The position numbers and the translations under genes were made by a program. Shown in pieces: positions 1 through 5,132 of a stretch of 8,406 nucleotides of DNA; the stretch's first letter is position 1; every line of letters begins with the position of its first letter. The stretch is from Acidimicrobiales bacterium (GTDB lineage: Bacteria; Actinomycetota; Acidimicrobiia; Acidimicrobiales; JABEUL01), in assembly GCA_027451605.1 (NCBI GenBank), contig DAIDJA010000066.1, positions 1 to 8,406 of the forward strand. Direction: 5' to 3'. Under the pieces are notes generated by a model. That model was not told the DNA's origin. It saw nothing but the letters and a program-made list of their open reading frames with translations, and searched no databases.

Positions 1-1310
1 ATATTGACTTAGTTTCCATTTTGTCGGTTGACTTTATGGTCATCGTAGATTTATATAATCTCTTGACCGCACGACTAGTCAATTTCGGTGAAATGAAGCT
101 GTTTAGAGATGTTGAGATGCCGGTCTCTGACTGTCTGACTGAGATGGAACTTGAAGGCATAATGGTTGACAGGGAAAAGTTAAAAGCAATCCTATCCGAG
201 CTGGAAACAATGAAGCTTCAGTTATCTGCCTCAATATTCGGGTTAGTCGGGCACTCTTTTAATATTGGTTCACCCAAACAACTCGGAGGCGTTTTATATG
301 ATGAGTTAGGGCTTCAATCTTTCAAGAATACTAAAACGGGTAGATCTACAAACGCAAATACCTTAGAAAAGTTGAGAGGGCTTCATCCCGTGGTTGATCT
401 TGTACTACAGTATCGCGAAGTTGACAAATTGAGATCCACTTACGGTGTTGCTTTAATAAAAACAATTGAGTCCGATAACAGGATTCATGCAACCTTTTCA
501 TTGACAAGCGCACGTACCGGTCGGATATCGTCGGAGAATCCAAATCTCCACAATATCCCAGTTAGAACGAATTTAGGAATGCGCTTTAGAGAGGTATTCG
601 TCTCCAAACCGAATTTTCAATTTATAATTGCTGACTATGATCAAATTGAATTAAGGCTTTTAGCCTACTATTCTAGGGATTTAAATCTACTTACGGCATT
701 TGAAAATGGTATCGATATTCATTCATACGTAGCTTCGGTCGTCTTTTCGATTCCCGTTGAAGATGTTGACAAGACTAGGCGTAATATCGCCAAGATGGTC
801 TCATACGGCTTAGTTTATGGGATGGAGGCCTTTGGACTGGCTGAGCGACTAACTATTTCTGTAACCGAAGCTAAAGAAATCCTCGTAAAATATTTTGCCA
901 GCTTTCCGGCTTTAAAATCCTTTATCGAAGATTCAATCGTCGAAGCTAAGGTTAACGGATATGTCAAGACAATATTGGGTAGAAGGCGCAACTTTGATGA
1001 ATTAAATTCGATGGATCGAATGCATCGTATGGCCATGGAGCGCCAAGCGGCAAATTCTATCATCCAGGGAAGTGCCGCTGATCTTTTCAAAATGGCAATA
1101 ATTAGATTGAATAGCAAATTGAAATCTACAAATATCGATGCAGCCCTGGTATTGCAGATTCATGACGAATTAATTGTTGAATGCATAGCCAATCAAATAG
1201 ATGAGACTATTCCAATCGTTAAAGCCGAGATGGAAAGTGTTGGAGAGCTTGGAATTCCATTGACGTTACACCTTAATACCGGTTTCAGCTGGGCCGAAAA
1301 GCGTGGTTAA
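1..1310 (+). CDS. polA: DNA polymerase I, C-terminal polymerase domain (5' end cut by window)
   Basis: Family A DNA polymerase, which fills gaps in repair and replaces Okazaki primers. The frame (codons from base 3) is open to the left edge, so the TTG at 21 is not the start; about half of a normal ~880-residue protein, the 5' nuclease and most of the exonuclease-like domain, lies outside. The whole polymerase domain is visible: template-primer motif 'TGRISSENPNLHNIP' (about 516-560), motif A 'DYDQIELR' at 633-656 with the catalytic Asp, O-helix motif B with Lys at 792-794 and Tyr at 804-806, the 'QGSAADLFK' region near 1070, and motif C 'QIHDELIVE' at 1155-1181 with catalytic HDE. The Tyr at the E. 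coli Phe762 position is also found in mycobacterial PolA. Odd residues: Asp replaces the usual Ser in DYSQIE, and His replaces Gln in NLQNIP. It ends TAA at 1308-1310; no clear terminator follows. Confidence 0.97.
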   Translation, partial: IDLVSILSVDFMVIVDLYNLLTARLVNFGEMKLFRDVEMPVSDCLTEMELEGIMVDREKLKAILSELETMKLQLSASIFGLVGHSFNIGSPKQLGGVLYDELGLQSFKNTKTGRSTNANTLEKLRGLHPVVDLVLQYREVDKLRSTYGVALIKTIESDNRIHATFSLTSARTGRISSENPNLHNIPVRTNLGMRFREVFVSKPNFQFIIADYDQIELRLLAYYSRDLNLLTAFENGIDIHSYVASVVFSIPVEDVDKTRRNIAKMVSYGLVYGMEAFGLAERLTISVTEAKEILVKYFASFPALKSFIEDSIVEAKVNGYVKTILGRRRNFDELNSMDRMHRMAMERQAANSIIQGSAADLFKMAIIRLNSKLKSTNIDAALVLQIHDELIVECIANQIDETIPIVKAEMESVGELGIPLTLHLNTGFSWAEKRG

Positions 1311-1443
1311 TAACAATTCACTTGTGGTTTAGTAGTAGGTATGCTATTTAGATAAATTCTGATTTCTTTTTATTTTGTCAAAAACACTGCTTAGGAACCA
1401 AAGAGTACAATTTCCGAATTTTGGTATCTTGTAGCCTATGAGC

Positions 1444-1452
1444 TGTTAAAAT
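1444..1452 (+). promoter_or_regulatory. possible extended -10 promoter for rpsA
   Basis: The bases TGT-TAAAAT form a TGn extended -10 with 5 of 6 matches to TATAAT. The only -35-like hexamer is TTGGTA at 1421-1426, 20 bases away, which is too far, so the case rests on the extended -10 alone. Transcription would begin near 1459 and give a leader of about 225 bases before the rpsA ATG. In AT-rich DNA a match like this can arise by chance. Confidence 0.3.
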
Positions 1453-1466
1453 TAATAAATCCGGTT

Positions 1467-1483
1467 GGTCGTAACGGACGGCC
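1467..1483 (+). other. small hairpin in rpsA leader
   Basis: GGTCGT (1467-1472) can pair with ACGGCC (1478-1483) across a 5-base loop, giving six pairs with one G-U. It is the most G+C-rich spot of the spacer. No T-run follows, so it is not a normal intrinsic terminator. It could be a leader-RNA structure, but the stem is short. Confidence 0.3.
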
Positions 1484-1582
1484 TAAAGATAATTGGCTCA
1501 ATTTCATTATTTTTCGCAAAAATTAATTCATCTGAGTTGGTTGCCATAATGTAAATTGAAAATTAATAACGGATATAAACAC

Positions 1583-1619
1583 TTGGAACAATATATTTCG
1601 TTTGGAAAAATATAGTTTC
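1583..1619 (+). repeat. imperfect tandem direct repeat upstream of rpsA
   Basis: Two copies of TTGGAAMAATATA(G)TTTC lie at 1583-1599 and 1602-1619, separated by two bases. They differ by one substitution (C/A) and one inserted G. Their starts are 19 bases apart, so the copies do not sit exactly two helix turns apart. They lie 65-101 bases before the rpsA ATG, within the likely leader. The role is unknown: an AU-rich binding site for S1 itself, a duplicated protein site, or a chance slippage product. Confidence 0.55.
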
Positions 1620-1683
1620 AATTTAGGTAGAAAATCTTTCAGAATTTTTAAAAGATATTAGATAAAAGGAAATAAGAAGCTTA

Positions 1684-3021
1684 ATGACTGAAGTAGTGCT
1701 TAATGTGTTGGAGCTTGAATCAAAGATGGGGAAATTTGACGAAAGTGGAAAATACGAACCCAGGGAAATCACTCAGGATGATTTAGGTCCCGAAGGGTTA
1801 AAACAAGCCCTGGAAGAGTCGGTGGTCATCATTAAAGATGGCGACTTAGTGCAGGGCACTATTGTTGGGGTCGATAAAGAAGAGGTTCTCGTAGATGTTG
1901 GTTATAAATCCGAAGGAGTAATTCCCGTAAAGGAAATATCCATAAGAAACGTATCCAATGCTTCAGAGGTAGCCACAATTGGAGATGAAATTGAAGCTGT
2001 AGTTCTTCAGACTGAAGATAAAGACGGTAGATTGGTTCTATCCAAGAAAAGAGCGCAGTACGAAAAGGCGTGGAAAACCGTTGAAGCGATCAAAGAAGCC
2101 AACGGTACCGTAAGGGGCGAAATTATCGAAATTGTAAAAGGCGGTCTCATTGTAGATATTGGTCTGCGGGGATTTTTGCCGGCATCGTTGATTGATTTGC
2201 GGAAGGTACGGGATTTAACCCCATTTATCAATTCGGTGATTGACGCTAAAATTATAGAGTTAAATCGAAGCAGAAGTAATGTAGTGCTATCCCGTCGTGC
2301 TTATTTGGAAGAGTCGCAGGCCGAGCAACGAGAAGAGTTTTTGGTGAATCTTAAGCCCGGTGAAGAGCGTGACGGTACCGTATCTTCGGTAGTGAGTTTT
2401 GGTGCTTTTGTGGATATAGGTGGAATGGACGGGTTGGTTCACGTGTCAGAGTTATCCTGGAAGCATATTGACCATCCCTCTTCTGTCGTATCGGTAGGAG
2501 ATAAAGTCAAAGTCCAAATCATGGAGATTGACCTGGAACAGAAACGAATTTCATTATCTTTGAAGGCTACACAAAAAGATCCATGGAAGGAATTTGCCGA
2601 TGCTCATAAAGTTGGTGAGCTTGTCTATGGTCGAATCACAAAAATTGTACAGTTCGGAGTCTTTATTCAAGTCGGGGACGGTATCGAGGGATTGGCCCAT
2701 ATTTCCGAAATAGCGTCTCATCATGTAGACAACGCTAACCAAGTAGTTCAACTAGGCGAAGAGCTTTGGGTAAAAATAATCGATATTGATCTTGCCAGAA
2801 GAAGAATTAGCCTTTCAGTTAAGCAAGCAGCTGAAGGAGGGGACGTTGCTGCAGAGTATCAGGAAGCTTTTGGAGAGCATGCTTATGATAGCGACGGAAA
2901 CTACATCGGAAGTTTTTCAATTGCAGACACCGGATTCACACCTGAAACCGAAGCGCAGGCGGCATGGGCTGAATATCTTCATCCCGATGAAGCTGAAAAA
3001 GAGCCCGAAACGGAAAGCTGA
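1684..3021 (+). CDS. rpsA: 30S ribosomal protein S1
   Basis: S1 binds mRNA on the small ribosomal subunit and helps start translation. The 445-residue product has an acidic N-terminal stretch and four S1 (OB-fold) domains at about residues 53-122, 141-205, 228-295 and 313-380. 'GGLIVDIGLRGFLPASL' in domain 2, 'SFGAFVDIGGMDGLVHVSEL' in domain 3 and 'GIEGLAHISEI' in domain 4 are family signatures. An acidic tail follows with the actinobacterial 'YDSDGNY' motif near residues 401-407. Four domains, not the six of E. coli, is the actinobacterial pattern, although the tail is somewhat shorter than the ~480-490 residues common in that group. The ATG at 1684 is preceded by AAAGGA at 13 bases and AGAAG at 4 bases. 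A 93-residue overlapping + frame (2786-3067) is a shadow. coaE, often next in actinobacteria, is absent downstream. Confidence 0.97.
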   Translation: MTEVVLNVLELESKMGKFDESGKYEPREITQDDLGPEGLKQALEESVVIIKDGDLVQGTIVGVDKEEVLVDVGYKSEGVIPVKEISIRNVSNASEVATIGDEIEAVVLQTEDKDGRLVLSKKRAQYEKAWKTVEAIKEANGTVRGEIIEIVKGGLIVDIGLRGFLPASLIDLRKVRDLTPFINSVIDAKIIELNRSRSNVVLSRRAYLEESQAEQREEFLVNLKPGEERDGTVSSVVSFGAFVDIGGMDGLVHVSELSWKHIDHPSSVVSVGDKVKVQIMEIDLEQKRISLSLKATQKDPWKEFADAHKVGELVYGRITKIVQFGVFIQVGDGIEGLAHISEIASHHVDNANQVVQLGEELWVKIIDIDLARRRISLSVKQAAEGGDVAAEYQEAFGEHAYDSDGNYIGSFSIADTGFTPETEAQAAWAEYLHPDEAEKEPETES

Positions 3022-3025
3022 TCGC

Positions 3026-3057
3026 AAGATATTTTTAGGACCAAATAAGAATATTTT
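3026..3057 (+). other. AU-rich hairpin at the rpsA 3' end
   Basis: AAGATATTTTTA (3026-3037) pairs with TAAGAATATTTT (3046-3057) around an 8-base loop: 12 pairs, two of them G-U, starting five bases after the stop codon. The stem has almost no G-C pairs and the following bases are GAAAATTT, so it is a poor intrinsic terminator. It may mark or protect the mRNA end. Confidence 0.35.
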
Positions 3058-3169
3058 GAAAATTTAGCTAAAAAACAATAAATTCCGAACTAAATTACAG
3101 CTATCACCAACCGGTAATTTCAACTAAGATTTGAATAACATCCAAATTTAAAAAAAAATCCAAAAACAC

Positions 3170-3198
3170 TTGACATGCCTAAATAGATCTGATAAACT
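3170..3198 (+). promoter_or_regulatory. sigma-70-type promoter for the anchored surface protein gene
   Basis: A perfect -35 TTGACA (3170-3175) is followed after 17 bases by TAAACT (3193-3198), 4 of 6 matches to TATAAT. A run of nine A (3150-3158) and further A-rich bases lie just upstream, as in an UP element. Transcription would start near 3205, leaving a leader of about 127 bases. A 14-bp palindrome covers the predicted start. Confidence 0.65.
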
Positions 3199-3212
3199 AA
3201 AACTATAGTTTT
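3199..3212. repeat. 14-bp palindrome over the predicted transcription start
   Basis: AAAACTATAGTTTT is a perfect palindrome beginning directly after the -10 hexamer of the 3170-3198 promoter. That position, across the predicted +1, would suit a repressor operator. No regulator gene is in the window, and the AT-rich composition makes chance palindromes more likely. Confidence 0.4.
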
Positions 3213-3252
3213 TAAACAATTAATAAAGACTTAAAAATTACATCGATTCAGA

Positions 3253-3297
3253 AATTTAGGTGAAAGATTTGCATAGCGAAAAAATATATGCTAAATT
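3253..3297 (+). other. inverted repeat / second promoter candidate in the leader
   Basis: AATTTAG (3253-3259) and CTAAATT (3291-3297) are exact inverted copies; an inner GCATA/TATGC pair (3271-3275 and 3287-3291) could extend or compete with this stem. The same stretch holds TTGCAT (3269-3274), 17 bases, then TAAATT (3292-3297), a weak promoter match (3 of 6 and 4 of 6). A start near 3304 would leave a leader of about 28 bases. Either reading is tentative. Confidence 0.3.
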
Positions 3298-3323
3298 AGA
3301 CACAGATAAATAAATAAAGAATA

Positions 3324-3330
3324 GAGGGAG
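3324..3330 (+). promoter_or_regulatory. ribosome binding site close to the ATG at 3332
   Basis: GAGGGAG ends one base before the ATG. If GAGG (3324-3327) is the pairing core, the gap is four bases, which is short but workable. No better start lies nearby, and this ATG gives a complete signal peptide. Confidence 0.5.
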
Positions 3331-3331
3331 A

Positions 3332-4078
3332 ATGAAACTAAAACTCAGATCAACGGTAGTTACCTTAGCAATCGCAACGGCGATGACGATTGGTATACTA
3401 AGCCTTCAGATGGGGACTGCGGAAGCTGCCGGTACCCCGACCTATGGGGCTACACAAACACCTTCAAACCCAGTAGTGGGTTATACCCAGGTGGTGAATG
3501 AAGTATCCATAAATACAACAGGGTTAAATACAACTCTTACCGGAACAATTACGACAACATCAGGTTCGACAATAACTATTAATATTACTCTACCCGGGGG
3601 TGACTTCAATGGCGTGACTGACTCATATGAGTTGATTCTTAGTACATGTGCCAGCCCGACTGCAGACGTTACGGGTATTAGCGGTTATACTGCTTATGCG
3701 TGTTTCGGTGTTGAGATATTAGATACCACTACAGATACGGTTTATGAAACCGCCCTAAGTTCACCGATGACCTTAACTGGGTCAGGCGCATCGATATTGG
3801 CTTCTCCTGCTAATATTCTCTCCGAATATGACTTTACAACAAGTACGTGGGGTGCTATAACCGGAAATCTTGCAGGTGGAATTAATATTAATATCGCCAG
3901 TGACCCGGATTTTGCATTGCTCGCTCAAAGTACAACGAGTACAACCGGTACGGTAGCGGGAGCTACCACAGCGACTACTGGTAAGCCATTCATTGGCGAA
4001 GAAGTCGGTGCCGGTGTGGTTCTTATGGCCGGACTGCTGGGTGTTGGTCTCTTGGTAAAGAGCAAAAGAAAGAAGTAG
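3332..4078 (+). CDS. secreted Thr-rich protein with C-terminal membrane/cell-wall anchor
   Basis: I do not recognise a named family. The 248-residue product begins with a Sec signal peptide: basic 'MKLKLR', a hydrophobic core to about residue 27, and a likely cleavage site after 'TAEA' or 'TAEAA' (residues 32-33). The mature part is beta-prone and very rich in Thr, Ser, Gly and Asn, with two cysteines (C106, C124) that could form a disulfide. A Thr/Ser/Gly stalk at about 200-217 leads to 'KPFIGEE' (218-224), a hydrophobic helix (about 225-242) and a basic tail 'KSKRKK'. This is the layout of a sortase sorting signal, but Leu and Thr of LPxTG are replaced by Lys and Ile. The ATG is preceded by GAGGGAG (3324-3330), unusually close. 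The gene has its own promoter and a strong terminator, so it is probably a single-gene unit. It could be an adhesin, a coat protein or a glycosylated surface protein. Confidence 0.85.
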   Translation: MKLKLRSTVVTLAIATAMTIGILSLQMGTAEAAGTPTYGATQTPSNPVVGYTQVVNEVSINTTGLNTTLTGTITTTSGSTITINITLPGGDFNGVTDSYELILSTCASPTADVTGISGYTAYACFGVEILDTTTDTVYETALSSPMTLTGSGASILASPANILSEYDFTTSTWGAITGNLAGGININIASDPDFALLAQSTTSTTGTVAGATTATTGKPFIGEEVGAGVVLMAGLLGVGLLVKSKRKK

Positions 4079-4109
4079 TTTAGATACTGTATAGTTCGAT
4101 CTAGAGTTT

Positions 4110-4152
4110 CCAAGCTCTATACATTGATAGATGTATAGAGCTTGGTTTTTTT
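4110..4152 (+). terminator. intrinsic terminator of the anchored surface protein gene
   Basis: A perfect 15-bp stem pairs 4110-4124 (CCAAGCTCTATACAT) with 4131-4145 around the loop TGATAG. Seven T follow at 4146-4152. It lies 32 bases after the stop codon. It should separate this gene from the lipoprotein operon. Confidence 0.95.
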
Positions 4153-4191
4153 ATACTGACGTTGTGCAGTCTAATATGTCATGAAGACTTG

Positions 4192-4197
4192 TACAAT
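4192..4197 (+). promoter_or_regulatory. possible -10 element for the lipoprotein operon
   Basis: TACAAT matches TATAAT at 5 of 6 positions and lies between the terminator and the ATG at 4227. No good -35 is found 16-18 bases upstream; TTGTGC (4162-4167) is 24 bases away. A promoter is expected here because of the terminator just before. A 5-bp inverted repeat, AGTCT (4168-4172) and AGACT (4185-4189), sits directly upstream. Confidence 0.35.
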
Positions 4198-4215
4198 AAC
4201 GTAACAAAAATATAT

Positions 4216-4219
4216 GGAG
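4216..4219 (+). promoter_or_regulatory. ribosome binding site of the lipoprotein gene
   Basis: GGAG lies seven bases before the ATG at 4227, an ideal gap. It supports this start, which also gives a full lipoprotein signal peptide. Confidence 0.7.
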
Positions 4220-4226
4220 TTTATTA

Positions 4227-5132
4227 ATGAAATTATTTAAAAAGAGCGTATTCGGTATCGGATTGCTGATTATTTTCGCCTTTGTTTTGAGTTCGTGTTC
4301 GGGTGGTAATTCGCCCGGCGGTGCGGCAACTTCGACGACAGGCTCTTTGATTAAGCCCATTAAGTCATTTTCAGCGCCAAAAAGTATTGATGGTGCCGCT
4401 TCCGTAATGAGCGATGATACTCAATGGCTTTTGGCCGGCGGTTCCAGTGAAAGAACTTTGCAGCAAATAAATCTTAAAACTGGCACCCTAGGTGCACCTG
4501 TACCGGAGAGTACTTCGGCAGTTGCAATCGCTGAAACAGTTAATAGAGTATTACTTGTCGGCTTAAATACCGGTAATGGTGGGGCAGTCGAGATCCACAA
4601 TGGTAACTCAGGGGCACTTAGTTATACTATACCTGTGTCTGATCCTGTTCAATCGCTCTCGGTTAGTGCTGATGGCTCTATTGTATATGTTTTGGAAAAT
4701 AATGGAAGTGCCGTTTCACTGCAAAAGATCGCTTTGGATACGTATCATATCGTAGGAACAACAATACCTTTAGTAAGTGATGCAATATCAGTAGTCGTTT
4801 CTACAAGCGGCGCCGATCTTTTTGTATTAGAAGCTAATGGAAAAATTGATGAAATACCCGCCAGTGGTGTCGGTCAAATTAGTACATTTGCTGTTGGCTC
4901 AGGTGCACATTCGTTAATTATAAGCCCGGATTCTCAGACGTTATTTGTCCTGAAGTGTCCTGCAGGTAGTTGTAATGTCTCAGTAGTCAATGTTGCCGGC
5001 CAGCAAGTCGTCAAGGTGTTGCCGGCACCACTTAATACGGTTCAAATTAGTCTATCTGCCAGTGGAGACAGTCTCTGGGATGCAGTTGGTAGTTCGGCCT
5101 ATGGTAATGTTCAGGAATTTAGTTTGTCGTAA
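4227..5132 (+). CDS. lipoprotein with beta-propeller-like (YVTN/lactonase type) repeats
   Basis: The 301-residue product is exported and lipid-anchored. 'MKLFKK', a hydrophobic core and the lipobox 'LSSC' place the modified cysteine at residue 24; a Gly/Ser/Thr-rich linker follows. The rest contains six related stretches beginning near residues 57, 98, 143, 189, 229 and 272, a period of 40-46 residues, for example 'SLSVSADGSIVYVLENNG' (143), 'VVVSTSGADLFVLEANG' (189) and 'SLIISPDSQTLFVLKC' (229). Alternating beta-strands with an 'S.DG..lyV' turn are typical of propeller blades of the YVTN type, which usually bind partners or ligands. A further Cys pair occurs in 'KCPAGSC'. No enzyme motif is recognised. 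The gene ends in TAA, and the membrane-protein gene begins with TTG on the very next base and in the same frame, so the two are probably co-translated and may act together at the outer face of the membrane. Confidence 0.85.
   Translation: MKLFKKSVFGIGLLIIFAFVLSSCSGGNSPGGAATSTTGSLIKPIKSFSAPKSIDGAASVMSDDTQWLLAGGSSERTLQQINLKTGTLGAPVPESTSAVAIAETVNRVLLVGLNTGNGGAVEIHNGNSGALSYTIPVSDPVQSLSVSADGSIVYVLENNGSAVSLQKIALDTYHIVGTTIPLVSDAISVVVSTSGADLFVLEANGKIDEIPASGVGQISTFAVGSGAHSLIISPDSQTLFVLKCPAGSCNVSVVNVAGQQVVKVLPAPLNTVQISLSASGDSLWDAVGSSAYGNVQEFSLS

Larger units (their letters stand above)
1311..1683. other. polA-rpsA intergenic region / rpsA leader
   Basis: This 373-base AT-rich spacer has no ORF of useful length; the ATGs at 1339, 1438 and 1549 run into stops within a few codons. 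It has no convincing intrinsic terminator for polA. It holds a possible extended -10 near 1444-1452, a 6-bp hairpin at 1467-1483 and an imperfect tandem repeat at 1583-1619. A purine-rich stretch, AAAGGA at 1665-1670, lies 13 bases before the rpsA ATG, and AGAAG at 1675-1679 lies closer; either could serve as the ribosome site. The length suggests that rpsA has its own promoter and a long 5' leader. Confidence 0.6.
3022..3331. other. rpsA to surface-protein intergenic region
   Basis: This 310-base, very AT-rich spacer contains no plausible gene. In order it holds an AU-rich hairpin just after the rpsA stop (3026-3057), a run of nine A at 3150-3158, a sigma-70-like promoter at 3170-3198, a 14-bp palindrome at 3199-3212, a 7-bp inverted repeat at 3253-3297 with a weaker second promoter candidate inside it (3269-3297), and a purine-rich ribosome site just before the ATG at 3332. 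It appears to be the 3' end of rpsA followed by an independent control region. Confidence 0.6.

Noticed and set aside
21..23. TTG as the start of the polA frame
   Set aside because: The frame is open to the window edge, and the visible protein begins in the middle of PolA, so the true start lies upstream.
815..1117. Minus-strand frames inside polA, rpsA and the later genes (for example 815-1117, 2007-2231, 6489-6743, 7377-7631)
   Set aside because: Each lies opposite a clearly conserved coding region and shows no domain, signal or start context of its own.
1375..1411. TTGTCA (1375-1380) with TACAAT (1406-1411) as an rpsA promoter
   Set aside because: The gap is 25 bases, far from the 16-18 needed, and no other -35 suits this TACAAT.
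2786..3067. 93-residue + strand frame overlapping the end of rpsA
   Set aside because: It lies out of frame inside the well-conserved fourth S1 domain and tail, has no recognisable motif and no ribosome site.
3925..4360. Minus-strand frames across the terminator and the lipoprotein start (3925-4113, 4151-4360)
   Set aside because: They are antisense to the signal-peptide and anchor regions, and their sequences look like reverse reads of Thr/Gly-rich codons.
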